A stretch of DNA of 64,000 bases, from contig QVIN01000010.1 of assembly GCA_003416985.1 (NCBI GenBank), forward strand, positions 1 through 64,000, read 5' to 3'. The position numbers and the translations under genes were made by a program. Below, one piece after another: positions 7,155 to 15,696 of this stretch. The DNA comes from Duganella sp. BJB480. Lineage in GTDB: Bacteria; Pseudomonadota; Gammaproteobacteria; Burkholderiales; Burkholderiaceae_D. The notes beneath the pieces are model-generated. The model had not been told where the DNA came from and ran no database searches. It saw nothing but the letters and a program-made list of their open reading frames with translations. The first letter of the stretch is position 1, and the number at the start of each line of letters is the position of its first letter.

Positions 7155-8846
7155 ATGTATCAATACGACCAATATGACCATCTCATCGTCCGCGAACGCA
7201 TCGCCCAGTACCGGGACCAGGTGCGCCGCCGCCTGTCCGATGAGCTGACCGAAGCCGAATTCCTGCCGCTGCGCCTGCAAAACGGCCTGTACATGCAGCG
7301 TCACGCCTACATGCTGCGCATCGCCGTGCCCTATGGCCTGCTGGCATCGAAGCAAATGCGCATGTTCGCGCAGATCGCCCGCAAGTACGACCGCGGTTAC
7401 GGCCACTTCACCACCCGCCAGAACATCCAGTTCAACTGGATCGAGCTGGAACAGACCCCGGACATCCTGACCGACCTGGCCTCGGTGGAGATGCACGCCA
7501 TCCAGACCTCGGGCAACTGCATCCGCAACACCACCTCCGATCCGTTCGCCGGCGTGGCCGCCGACGAGATCATCGATCCGCGTCCCTACGCCGAGGTGCT
7601 GCGCCAGTGGTCCACCTTCCACCCTGAATTCATCGCCCTGCCGCGCAAATTCAAGGTCGCCATCAACGGCGCCGTCGAAGACCGCGCCGCCATCGCCGTG
7701 CACGACATCGGCCTGACCGTGGTGCGCAACGACGCCGGCGAGATCGGCTTCAAGTTCATGGCCGGCGGCGGCATGGGCCGCACGCCCATCCTGGGCAGCG
7801 TGATCCGCGACTTCCTGCCATGGCAGCACCTGCTGACCTACACCGAAGCCGTGATGCGCGTGTATAACCAGTACGGCCGCCGCGACAACAAGTACAAGGC
7901 CCGCATCAAGATCCTGCTGAAGGCCATCGGCGTCGAGGAATTCACCCGCCAGGTCGAAGCCGAATGGGTCGACCTGAAGGACGGCCCGGAAACGCTGACC
8001 GTCGAAGAGATGCAGCGCGTGATCGACTACTTCCAGCCGCCCGCCTACAAGCAGCTGGACGACAGCGACGTGGTCGCGGCGCACGCGGGCAACAAGGCCT
8101 TCGCCAACTGGGTCAACCGCAACGTCAAGCCGCACAAGCAGCCCGGCTACGCCGCCGTGGTGCTGTCGCTGAAGAAGACCGGCGTACCGCCGGGCGACGC
8201 CACCGCCGAGCAGATGGACTTCATGGCCGACCTGGCCGACCGCTACAGCTTCGGCGAACTGCGCGTCACGCACGAGCAGAACATCGTGCTGGCCGACGTC
8301 GAGCAGTCGCAGTTGTACACGCTGTGGGAACAGATCAAGGCCAAGGGCCTGGCCACGCCGAACATCGGCCTGCTGACCGACATGATCTGCTGCCCGGGCG
8401 GCGACTTCTGCTCGCTGGCCAACGCCAAGTCGCTGCCGATCGCCGCCGCCATCGCGGAGCGCTTCGACAATATCGACTTCCAGCACGACATCGGCGAGAT
8501 CGAACTGAATATCTCCGGCTGCATCAACGCCTGCGGCCACCACCACGTCGGCAGCATCGGCGTGTTGGGGGTCGACAAGGACGGCAGCGAATGGTATCAA
8601 GTGTCGATCGGCGGCGCGCAGGGCAACAACGCCGCCATCGGCAAGATCATCGGACCATCGTTCTCCGCGCTGCAGATGCCGGAAGTGATAGGCCGCCTGC
8701 TGCACGTGTATGTGCGCGACCGCTACGAAGGCGAGTCGTTCGCCGACTGCGCGCAGCGCCTGGGCGTCGCGCCGTTCAAGGAATTTGTGTACGCCACGCC
8801 GATCGTCGAAGCCGGTCGCCTGGTTGGAGAGGATGAATATGTCTGA
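7155..8846 (+). CDS. cysI: Sulfite reductase hemoprotein (nitrite/sulfite reductase family)
   Basis: 563 aa. It reduces sulfite to sulfide with six electrons at a coupled siroheme/[4Fe-4S] centre. The four cluster cysteines form the family signature: Cys413-x5-Cys419 (CCPGGDFC) and Cys456-x3-Cys460 (NISGCINACGHH). The sequence also shows the duplicated ferredoxin-like/siroheme-binding halves (TTRQNIQFNW near residue 90). AGGAAG lies a few bases before the ATG. It heads the six-gene cys operon, with the DUF934 gene overlapping its 3' end. No CysJ flavoprotein is encoded here, so electrons come from another donor. Its siroheme would be made with CobA (last gene of this operon) and possibly CbiX nearby. 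Confidence 0.95.
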   Translation: MYQYDQYDHLIVRERIAQYRDQVRRRLSDELTEAEFLPLRLQNGLYMQRHAYMLRIAVPYGLLASKQMRMFAQIARKYDRGYGHFTTRQNIQFNWIELEQTPDILTDLASVEMHAIQTSGNCIRNTTSDPFAGVAADEIIDPRPYAEVLRQWSTFHPEFIALPRKFKVAINGAVEDRAAIAVHDIGLTVVRNDAGEIGFKFMAGGGMGRTPILGSVIRDFLPWQHLLTYTEAVMRVYNQYGRRDNKYKARIKILLKAIGVEEFTRQVEAEWVDLKDGPETLTVEEMQRVIDYFQPPAYKQLDDSDVVAAHAGNKAFANWVNRNVKPHKQPGYAAVVLSLKKTGVPPGDATAEQMDFMADLADRYSFGELRVTHEQNIVLADVEQSQLYTLWEQIKAKGLATPNIGLLTDMICCPGGDFCSLANAKSLPIAAAIAERFDNIDFQHDIGEIELNISGCINACGHHHVGSIGVLGVDKDGSEWYQVSIGGAQGNNAAIGKIIGPSFSALQMPEVIGRLLHVYVRDRYEGESFADCAQRLGVAPFKEFVYATPIVEAGRLVGEDEYV

Positions 8847-9426
8847 AGCAGTGAAGAACCTGATCATCAAGGGCCATGAAATCGTCGAAGACGACTGGCT
8901 GGTGCTGCGCCTGGCCGAGCCGGTCGACGGCGCACCCAAACACGACCCGGCCACCGTCGCCGTCCCGGCGGGTAAATTCATCGTTCCGCTGAGCCTCTGG
9001 CTGGTGCAGCGCGAGCTGCTGGCCGCGCGCGCCGCCGCCGGCGAGATCGGCGTCTGGATCGCCAGCGACGAGCGCCCGGAAGCTCTGAAGGACGACCTGT
9101 CCAAGGTCGCGCTGATCGCCGTCGACTTCCCTAAATTCACCGATGGCCGCGGCTACTCGATCGCCTACAACCTGCGCACCCGCCTGGGCTGGACCGGCGA
9201 ACTGCGCGCCATCGGCGACGTGCTGCGCGACCAGCTGTTCTCGATGCGGCGCGTCGGCTTCAACGCCTACGCCACGCGTCCGGACCGCAGCATCCACGAA
9301 GCGCTGAAAGGCCTGTCCGATTTCTCGGAGACCTACCAGGCGTCGGTGGACCAGAAGGTGCCGCTGTTCCGCCGCCACGCCCGCAATGTCGGCGTCGGCG
9401 CCAACAACGACGGCTTCGGCATCTGA
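8839..9426 (+). CDS. DUF934 protein associated with sulfite reduction
   Basis: 195 aa. It matches the DUF934 family, usually annotated as a probable oxidoreductase and encoded next to CysI in betaproteobacteria and pseudomonads. The segment FTDGRGYSIAYNLRTRLGWTGELRAIGDVLRDQ, cut here to its core GRGYSIAYNLRTRLGW, is the family hallmark. The start at 8839 is favoured by GGAGAGG 6 nt upstream (an ATG 6 nt earlier is possible), so the gene overlaps the cysI stop and is translationally coupled. No cofactor-binding motif or cysteine cluster is apparent. By context it may help electron delivery to, or assembly of, CysI where CysJ is absent; this is inference. Confidence 0.9.
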   Translation: MSEAVKNLIIKGHEIVEDDWLVLRLAEPVDGAPKHDPATVAVPAGKFIVPLSLWLVQRELLAARAAAGEIGVWIASDERPEALKDDLSKVALIAVDFPKFTDGRGYSIAYNLRTRLGWTGELRAIGDVLRDQLFSMRRVGFNAYATRPDRSIHEALKGLSDFSETYQASVDQKVPLFRRHARNVGVGANNDGFGI

Positions 9427-9436
9427 GGGAGCGGCG

Positions 9437-10156
9437 ATGAGCGACATGAACAAGCTGATTGCGGACACCCGCGCCACGCTGGACCGCATCGTCAAGGACC
9501 ACAGCCCGGCGGTCTTCGCCTCCAGCCTCGCGGCCGAAGACATGGTGCTGACCGATTTGATCCTGAAGTCCAAACTGGATATCGGCATCTTCTCGCTTGA
9601 AACCGGACGCCTGCATCCTGAAACGCTGGCCATGCTGGACCGCGTGAAGGAGCACTACGACGGCTACGAGATCGCGCTGTACAAGCCGCAGCCGGAGGCG
9701 GTTGACGCCTACGTCGCGCAGAATGGCCTGAACGCCTTCTACGACAGCGTCGAGATGCGCCGCGAGTGCTGCCGCATCCGCAAGGTCGAGCCGCTGGGCC
9801 GCGCCCTGGCCGGCAACAAGGCATGGGTGACCGGCCAGCGCCGCGCGCAATCGGCCACCCGCACCTCGCTGATGGTGGAGGAGGACGATCCGGCCCACTT
9901 CATGACCAAGTTTAATCCACTGGCCGACTGGTCGGAGCAGGACGTCTGGAACTACATCCGCGACAACAACGTGCCTTACAATGCACTGCACGACCAAGGC
10001 TATCCATCGATCGGCTGCGCACCCTGCACGCGCGCCATCGAACCGGGCGAGGACGTCCGCGCCGGCCGCTGGTGGTGGGAGAATCCAGACTCGAAGGAAT
10101 GCGGCCTGCACATGGTCGACGGCAAACTGATACGCATTAAATCCGTGGCGGCTTGA
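9437..10156 (+). CDS. cysH: Adenylyl-sulfate (APS) reductase
   Basis: 239 aa. It reduces activated sulfate to sulfite using thioredoxin or glutaredoxin. The four cysteines of an APS-reductase-type [4Fe-4S] cluster are present: Cys111-Cys112 (ECCRIRKVEPL) and Cys194-x2-Cys197 (GCAPCTR); the catalytic cysteine is in KECGLH (about 222). PAPS-specific CysH enzymes such as that of E. coli lack the cluster cysteines, so this enzyme should act on APS directly. The start at 9437 follows GAGGGAG; the frame extends further upstream only inside the DUF934 gene. No APS kinase (cysC) is present, consistent with an APS-only route. Confidence 0.94.
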   Translation: MSDMNKLIADTRATLDRIVKDHSPAVFASSLAAEDMVLTDLILKSKLDIGIFSLETGRLHPETLAMLDRVKEHYDGYEIALYKPQPEAVDAYVAQNGLNAFYDSVEMRRECCRIRKVEPLGRALAGNKAWVTGQRRAQSATRTSLMVEEDDPAHFMTKFNPLADWSEQDVWNYIRDNNVPYNALHDQGYPSIGCAPCTRAIEPGEDVRAGRWWWENPDSKECGLHMVDGKLIRIKSVAA

Positions 10157-10192
10157 TAAGCCCGCGCCACACATAAAGAACAGGCATAGTCC

Positions 10193-11134
10193 ATGAACGC
10201 TATAGTTGAAAACCACGCCGCGCACGCAACGCAGATGAACGCGCGCCACCTCGACGCCCTGGAATCGGAAGCGATCCACATCATGCGCGAAGTGGCGGCC
10301 GAATGCAGCAACCCCGCCCTGCTGTTCTCGGGCGGTAAAGACTCGGTGGTCCTGCTGCGCATCGCGGAGAAGGCTTTCCGCCCCGGCAAATTCCCCTTCC
10401 CGCTGGTGCACGTCGACACCGGCCACAATTTCGAGGAAGTCATCACCTTCCGCGACAAGCGCGTGGCCGAACTGGGCGAACGCCTGATCGTCGGCTCGGT
10501 GGAGGAGTCGATCAAGAAGGGCACGGTGCGCCTGCGTAATCCGCAGACCGATTCGCGCAACGCCGCGCAGGCGGTGACGCTGCTGGAGACCATCGCCGCA
10601 CACGGTTTCGACGCCTGCATCGGCGGCGCCCGCCGCGACGAGGAAAAGGCCCGCGCCAAGGAGCGCATCTTCTCCTTCCGCGACGAATTCGGCCAGTGGG
10701 ATCCGAAATCGCAGCGCCCGGAACTGTGGGACCTGTATAACACCCGCGTCCATCCGGGCGAGAACATGCGCGTGTTCCCGATCTCGAACTGGACCGAGCT
10801 CGATGTGTGGCAGTACATCGCCCGCGAAAAGCTGGAACTGCCGCCGATCTACTTCGCCCACGAACGTAAAGTCATCCCGCGCAACGGCCTGCTGGTGCCG
10901 CTGACCGACCTGACCCCGGCGCGCGAAGGCGAAACCGTCGAGACCCAGGTGGTGCGCTTCCGCACCGTCGGCGACATCTCCTGCACCTGCCCGGTGTCGT
11001 CGGATGCGGCCACGGTGGAGCAGATCATCGCCGAAACCGCGGTCACGCAAATCACCGAACGCGGCGCCACTCGGATGGACGACCAGACCTCCGAAGCATC
11101 GATGGAAAAACGTAAAAAAGCAGGATACTTCTGA
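10193..11134 (+). CDS. cysD: Sulfate adenylyltransferase subunit 2
   Basis: 313 aa. It forms APS from sulfate and ATP together with CysN. The PP-loop ATP-binding motif SGGKDSVVLL (about residues 44-53) is present, as are HVDTGHNFEEVITFRD and GGARRDEEKARAKERIFSFRD, typical of CysD, and the chain ends in the usual ASMEKRKKAGYF tail. Length matches E. coli CysD (302 aa). The stop overlaps the cysN start (TGATG), so the two subunits are translationally coupled. Confidence 0.97.
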   Translation: MNAIVENHAAHATQMNARHLDALESEAIHIMREVAAECSNPALLFSGGKDSVVLLRIAEKAFRPGKFPFPLVHVDTGHNFEEVITFRDKRVAELGERLIVGSVEESIKKGTVRLRNPQTDSRNAAQAVTLLETIAAHGFDACIGGARRDEEKARAKERIFSFRDEFGQWDPKSQRPELWDLYNTRVHPGENMRVFPISNWTELDVWQYIAREKLELPPIYFAHERKVIPRNGLLVPLTDLTPAREGETVETQVVRFRTVGDISCTCPVSSDAATVEQIIAETAVTQITERGATRMDDQTSEASMEKRKKAGYF

Positions 11135-12441
11135 TGAACGCACTGAATGAAAATCTGACCGAGCGCGGACTGCTGCGCTTCATCACCGCCGGTTCCGTCG
11201 ACGACGGCAAATCCACGCTGATCGGCCGCCTGCTGTTCGACAGCAAAGGCATCTTCGCCGACCAGCTGGACGCCATGTCGCGCTCCAAGCACAAGCGCAC
11301 TGTCGGCGAAGCGGTCGACCTGTCGCTGCTGACCGACGGCCTGGAGGCCGAACGCGAACAAGGCATCACCATCGACGTGGCCTACCGCTACTTCGCCACG
11401 CCCAAGCGCAAGTTCATCATCGCCGACACGCCGGGCCACGAGCAGTACACCCGCAACATGGTCACCGGCGCTTCGACCGCCGATGCCGTCATCATCCTGA
11501 TCGACGTGTCGAAAGTGAAGCTGCGCGAGGACGGCGGCGTGGACCTGCTGATCCAGACCAAACGCCACTCGACCATCGCCCACCTGCTGCAGATCGAGCA
11601 CGTGATCGTCGCCGTCAACAAGATGGACCTGGTGAACTACGACCAGGCCATCTACGACCGCATCGTCAAAGCCTACGGCGAGTTCGCCGCGAGCCTGGGC
11701 CTGAAGGACATCACGCCGATCCCGCTGTCCGCCCTGACCGGCGACAACGTGGTCGACGCCAGCGAAAAACTGAGCTGGTACAAGGGCCCGACGCTGATCG
11801 AGCTGCTCGAATCGCTGTCCGTCTACGAAGAATCGCACAACGCGCCGTTCCGCTTCCCGGTGCAGCTGGTGGCGCGCCACAACGGCCACGAAGCCAACGA
11901 CTTCCGCGGCTACATGGGCCGCATCGAGGCCGGCAAGGTATCGGTCGGCGACAAGCTGGTGGTGCAACCGTCCGGCCAGAGCGCGACCGTCAAGGACATC
12001 GTCACGCTGGAAGGTTCGCATCAGTCGGCGGTGGTGGGCCAGTCGGTCACGCTGCTGCTCAACGAGTACCTGGACATCTCGCGCGGCGATTTGCTGGCCA
12101 GCGCGGCGCAACCGGCCACCCTGCTCAAGCAGCTGAAGGCGGACGTGTGCTGGATGTCCGACGAGCCGCTGGACCAGCGCCGCAAGTACTGGATCAAGCA
12201 TGGCACCAAGCAGACCTCGGCCAAGATCACCGGCATCGACTCGCTGTTGGACATCAACACGCAGCAGCGCCACAGCGCCGAGGGCCTGAAGCTGAACGAC
12301 ATCGCCCGCATCGGCCTGACCGTGCAACAGCCGCTGGCGGCCGACGCCTACGACGACATCCGCGCGACCGGCGCCTTCATCCTGATCGATGAAGTCACGC
12401 ACCAGACCGTGGCCGCCGGCATGATCCGCCTCGGCGAGTAA
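11134..12441 (+). CDS. cysN: Sulfate adenylyltransferase subunit 1 (GTPase)
   Basis: 435 aa. GTPase that drives APS formation by CysD. The G1 motif GSVDDGKSTLIGRLL (about 18-32), G3 DTPGHEQYTRNM and G4 NKMDLV are intact, followed by EF-Tu-like beta-barrel domains 2 and 3. It ends without a fused APS-kinase domain (unlike NodQ/CysNC), which agrees with the APS-type CysH upstream. It is somewhat shorter than the E. coli protein (475 aa). The cobA gene starts 5 bp after its stop. Confidence 0.96.
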   Translation: MNALNENLTERGLLRFITAGSVDDGKSTLIGRLLFDSKGIFADQLDAMSRSKHKRTVGEAVDLSLLTDGLEAEREQGITIDVAYRYFATPKRKFIIADTPGHEQYTRNMVTGASTADAVIILIDVSKVKLREDGGVDLLIQTKRHSTIAHLLQIEHVIVAVNKMDLVNYDQAIYDRIVKAYGEFAASLGLKDITPIPLSALTGDNVVDASEKLSWYKGPTLIELLESLSVYEESHNAPFRFPVQLVARHNGHEANDFRGYMGRIEAGKVSVGDKLVVQPSGQSATVKDIVTLEGSHQSAVVGQSVTLLLNEYLDISRGDLLASAAQPATLLKQLKADVCWMSDEPLDQRRKYWIKHGTKQTSAKITGIDSLLDINTQQRHSAEGLKLNDIARIGLTVQQPLAADAYDDIRATGAFILIDEVTHQTVAAGMIRLGE

Positions 12442-12446
12442 TCCGT

Positions 12447-13208
12447 ATGCCATCTCCCGGAAAAGTCTACCTGATCGGCGCCGGCCCCGGCACCCAGGAC
12501 CTGATCACGCTGCGCGGCGCGCGCCTGCTGGCGCAAGCCGACGTGGTGCTGCACGACGCGCTCGTGACCGCGGAGATGCTGGAGCTGTGCCCTCAGGCCG
12601 AAAAAATCCTGGTCGGTAAACGCTACGGCCAGCTGTCGACCGCGCAGCAGTTCATCAACAAGCAGATGGTCGATTACGCGCACAAAGTCCCGCTGGTGGT
12701 GCGCCTCAAGGGCGGCGACCCGATGCTGTTCGGCCGCGCCGACGAGGAACTGCGCGCTCTGGAAGAAGCCGGCATCGAGGTCGAAGTCGTCCCCGGCATC
12801 ACCACCGCGCTGGCTGCTGCTGCGGCCAGCAAGCAGCCGCTGACCAAGCGCGGCGTGGCGCGCAGCGTCGCCTTCTTCACCTCCTCCACCGCGCCGGAGC
12901 ACTCCACGCACGACGCCATCCCGGACACCGACACGCTGGTGCAGTACATGGGCGGCCGCGAAGCCATCGCCACGGCGGAACGCCTGCTGGCGCAGGGCCG
13001 CCGTCCCGACACGCCGGTGGTCGTCATCGAAAACTGCAGCCGGCCGGACCAGCAGATCCGCCGCCTGACCATCGCCTCGCTGGCGCAGGGCCTGGGCGCC
13101 GCCCACGGTCCGGTGCTGGTGATGCTGGGCGAAGCGATGACACCCCGCTCCCATCAAAACATCGAACACCCCCAACTCCCTTCATCTGCAGAGCAACTGC
13201 GCGCCTGA
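12447..13208 (+). CDS. cobA: Uroporphyrinogen-III C-methyltransferase
   Basis: 253 aa. It methylates uroporphyrinogen III at C2 and C7 to give precorrin-2, the precursor of siroheme for CysI. Motifs are typical of the tetrapyrrole methylase family: YLIGAGPGTQDLITLRGARLL at the N-terminus, VVRLKGGDPMLFGRADEE and VVPGITTALAAAA. It corresponds to the C-terminal domain of CysG alone; the CysG-N dehydrogenase/chelatase part is missing. The last step may be done by the CbiX-type chelatase at 16165-16554. It is the last gene of the cys operon. Confidence 0.94.
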   Translation: MPSPGKVYLIGAGPGTQDLITLRGARLLAQADVVLHDALVTAEMLELCPQAEKILVGKRYGQLSTAQQFINKQMVDYAHKVPLVVRLKGGDPMLFGRADEELRALEEAGIEVEVVPGITTALAAAAASKQPLTKRGVARSVAFFTSSTAPEHSTHDAIPDTDTLVQYMGGREAIATAERLLAQGRRPDTPVVVIENCSRPDQQIRRLTIASLAQGLGAAHGPVLVMLGEAMTPRSHQNIEHPQLPSSAEQLRA

Positions 13209-13247
13209 TCCGTAATAGAATGTCCATAAAAACCAACCGAGGTAGCA

Positions 13248-13985
13248 ATGGACACTGTTCAAGAAGTGCTGGAACGCGCGTGGAAAGCCCACTCCGAGGG
13301 CGCCTTCGATAGCGCGCTGGCCGACTATATCTGGCTGTTCGACGCCAGCGCGGCCGATGCCGACAGCGCGTCGCTGCGCCTTTCCTACATCCTGAGCGCC
13401 TGGGCCAAGCTGGCGGAAGAGCACCTGCCGGCGCGCCACGCGCTGGTCGAGCTGCGCGACCGCGACAGCCGGCGCCTGCTGGCGCAAGCCGGCGACGCCA
13501 ACGCCGCAGTGCTGTTCAACGACATCCGCGCCATCAACGACAAACTGGGCGACCTGCAAAACACCTGGCACCTGTTCCAGCAGCTGCCGGAAGCGCTGGC
13601 CGCGCAATGCGCCCGCTCGGCGCTGCCGTCGTTGATGGTGTGCGGCGACTACGCGCTGGCCAGGCGCCACTTTCCGCACCCGGAGCAGCACCTGGCGCAG
13701 GCCGCCGCCCTGCTCAACGAACGGCGCGCCGGCCTGAATGTGCTCACCACCGCCGGCATGTCCGCGCTGCTGGCCGAGGTGTACAACTACGTCACCGAAC
13801 TGGCGCTGGTACTGGACTTGCTGGCCGGCTGCGGCGATACTGCTGCGGCGGAAGCGGCGCGTGCACAGGCGGTGACGCTGGTGCAGTCGCCCGAAGCGCG
13901 CGCCTGCGTCCAGGCGGAACTCGACGCCCCAGGCACGACGCTCGACGCCATGATCGAACTCGAAAACTCCTCAGCGACCGAATAG
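13248..13985 (+). CDS. Uncharacterised helical (TPR-like) protein
   Basis: 245 aa, no signal peptide or membrane segment. The sequence is strongly alpha-helical and Ala/Leu-rich, with helix pairs such as ALADYIWLFDASAADADSASLRLSYILSAWAKLAEEH that suggest TPR-like repeats (the core shown is SYILSAWAKLAEEH). I recognise no family. A GAGG ribosome-binding site precedes the ATG. It lies 39 bp after cobA and its stop overlaps the GTG of the next gene by one base (ATAGTG), so it could be read through from the cys operon or form a pair with the cyclotransferase gene. Function unknown. Confidence 0.75.
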   Translation: MDTVQEVLERAWKAHSEGAFDSALADYIWLFDASAADADSASLRLSYILSAWAKLAEEHLPARHALVELRDRDSRRLLAQAGDANAAVLFNDIRAINDKLGDLQNTWHLFQQLPEALAAQCARSALPSLMVCGDYALARRHFPHPEQHLAQAAALLNERRAGLNVLTTAGMSALLAEVYNYVTELALVLDLLAGCGDTAAAEAARAQAVTLVQSPEARACVQAELDAPGTTLDAMIELENSSATE

Positions 13986-14758
13986 TGAAAACAAACTGCG
14001 CCAAGACCCTGCTCCTCCTCGCACTGATGCCGGCCGCCGCCGGTGCCTTCGCCGCCATCCCGACCTACGACTTCAAGATCGTCCACACCTATCCGCACGA
14101 TCCGCAAGCCTTCACCGAAGGCCTGCTGTACCGCGACGGCTTCCTGTACGAGAGCACCGGCCTGAATGGCAAATCGTCGATCCGCAAGGTGAACCTGGAG
14201 ACCGGCAAGGTCCTGCAAACCAAGGACATCCCGCCGCAGTACTTCGGCGAGGGGCTGACGGTCTGGAAGGACACCCTGATCGGCCTGACCTGGCAAACGC
14301 AGACCGGCTTCGTGTTCGACCTCGCCACCTTCGAGATGCGCGGCCAGTTCGCCTACCCCGGCGAGGGCTGGGGCCTGACGCAGAACGGCAAGGAGCTGAT
14401 CATGAGCGACGGCACGGCCACGCTGCGCTTCCTCGATCCCAAGACCTTTCTTGAAGTGCGCCGCGTGAAGGTGACGGCGGACGGCATCCCGGTCGACCAG
14501 GTCAACGAGCTGGAAGCGGTGGGCGACGAAATCTACGCCAACCTGTGGCACACCAACACCATCGCGCGCATCGACCCGGCCAACGGCAAGATCACCGGCT
14601 GGATAGACCTGGGCAAGCTGTATCCGGCCGCCGGCAAAGGCCTCAACGGCGAAAACGTCATGAACGGCATCGCCTGGGACGCGGAGAAAAAACGCCTGTT
14701 CGTCACCGGCAAGCTGTGGCCCAAGCTGTACGAGATCAAAATCGTGCCTAGGAAGTAA
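13985..14758 (+). CDS. Glutaminyl-peptide cyclotransferase (plant/bacterial type)
   Basis: About 257 aa. It converts N-terminal glutamine of peptides to pyroglutamate. The sequence follows the five-bladed propeller glutamine cyclotransferase family (PF05096): HDPQAFTEGLLY, YESTGLNGKSSIRKVNLETG, PPQYFGEGLTVWKD, MSDGTATLRFLDP and VNELEAVGDEIYANLWHT are all characteristic. The GTG start gives a clear signal peptide (KTNCAKTLLLLALMPAAAGAFA), indicating a periplasmic or secreted enzyme; an internal ATG at 14024 would destroy it. Its 3' end overlaps the convergent LysR gene by 11 bp. Confidence 0.88.
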   Translation: MKTNCAKTLLLLALMPAAAGAFAAIPTYDFKIVHTYPHDPQAFTEGLLYRDGFLYESTGLNGKSSIRKVNLETGKVLQTKDIPPQYFGEGLTVWKDTLIGLTWQTQTGFVFDLATFEMRGQFAYPGEGWGLTQNGKELIMSDGTATLRFLDPKTFLEVRRVKVTADGIPVDQVNELEAVGDEIYANLWHTNTIARIDPANGKITGWIDLGKLYPAAGKGLNGENVMNGIAWDAEKKRLFVTGKLWPKLYEIKIVPRK

Positions 14759-15602
14759 ACAGCGCAATCAGCTCGTCCGCCACGGCGCGCACCGGCGCAG
14801 CGCGGCGCACATCCTCGTGCATGACGATCCATAGCTTGCGTTTGACCGGACAGGCCGGCGAGTCGATGGCGACCAGGCCGCCGCGCGGCATCCCGGACAA
14901 ATATTCAGGCAGCACCGCCACGCCGCAGCCGGCCAGCGTCGCCTGGTACAAGGCGCCCAGGTCGTTGGAACGCAAGCAGTAGCGGCGCCCGTTGCGTATC
15001 TTTTCCAGCCATTGCTGCTGCGGCGTGTCCTGCATCAGCTCATCATAGCCGGCGAACTCCCATTGTTCCGGGGCGCGTTCCACCAGATAGTCCGGGCTCG
15101 CGTACAGGCGATACGCCACCGTCGTCAGCGCCCGCACCACCAGCCCCGGTGCCTCGGGGCGCTTGAAGCGCAGCGCGATGTCCGATTCCCGCCGCATCAG
15201 GTCCGTCTCGCGCGACTCGCCGCGCAAATCCAGCTCGATGCCCGGCAGGCGCACCAACGCAGGCTTCAGGCGCGGCGCCAGCAGGTAGGCCGCCAGCGCG
15301 GGCGGCGCCGATACCCGCACCTTGCCGTTCAACTGGGCGGCGCCGCTGGCCGCCCGCATCAGGCCATGCAGGCTCTCTTCCATCATGCGCGCGTGCGGCA
15401 CCAGCGCCCTGCCGGCCGCCGTCAGCGACCAGCCCCTGGGAAAACGGTCGAACAGCTTCACCGCCAGCGCCGCTTCCAGCGCATCGATGCGCCGCGCAAC
15501 GGTGGTGTGCTCGACGCCGGCCGCACGCGCGGCGCCGCTCAGCGTGCCGGCGTCGTGCAAAGCCAGGAAGTAGCGGAGGTGGTCCCAGTCTGGTTGGTTC
15601 AT
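14748..15602 (-). CDS. LysR-family transcriptional regulator
   Basis: About 284 aa. It has an N-terminal LysR HTH (WDHLRYFLALHDAGTLSGAARAAG, core TLSGAARAAGVEHTTVARRI) followed by a substrate-binding effector domain. The group with HTTVARRIDALE and LTAAGRALVPHARMMEE resembles regulators of the AaeR/GcvA-like class, but no specific target is recognisable. The start at 15602 is chosen because the HTH begins shortly after it; an ATG 15 nt upstream is possible. Neither has a good ribosome-binding site, and the upstream bases form an inverted repeat that may be the operator. The divergent lipocalin-like gene is the most likely target. Confidence 0.88.
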   Translation of the reverse strand: MNQPDWDHLRYFLALHDAGTLSGAARAAGVEHTTVARRIDALEAALAVKLFDRFPRGWSLTAAGRALVPHARMMEESLHGLMRAASGAAQLNGKVRVSAPPALAAYLLAPRLKPALVRLPGIELDLRGESRETDLMRRESDIALRFKRPEAPGLVVRALTTVAYRLYASPDYLVERAPEQWEFAGYDELMQDTPQQQWLEKIRNGRRYCLRSNDLGALYQATLAGCGVAVLPEYLSGMPRGGLVAIDSPACPVKRKLWIVMHEDVRRAAPVRAVADELIALFTS

Positions 15603-15618
15603 TGTGCAATTATGCACA
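15603..15618. promoter_or_regulatory. Inverted repeat between LysR and lipocalin genes
   Basis: TGTGCA-ATTA-TGCACA is a perfect 6-bp inverted repeat abutting the LysR gene start, in the divergent gap to the lipocalin-like gene. It may be the site for autorepression by the LysR protein. The even spacer does not give the usual T-N11-A arrangement, so assignment is tentative. Confidence 0.35.
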
Positions 15619-15696
15619 TATATTGGTCGGATTTCGCCAATTTCGCTCAGACGAATTTGCCGCTATCGTGACCGTATCGCCACCAGGGAGACCGCC

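Noticed and set aside
7140..9140. Long minus-strand frame opposite cysI
   Set aside because: Runs across the CysB site and the cysI start, has no family motifs and is a codon-bias shadow of cysI.
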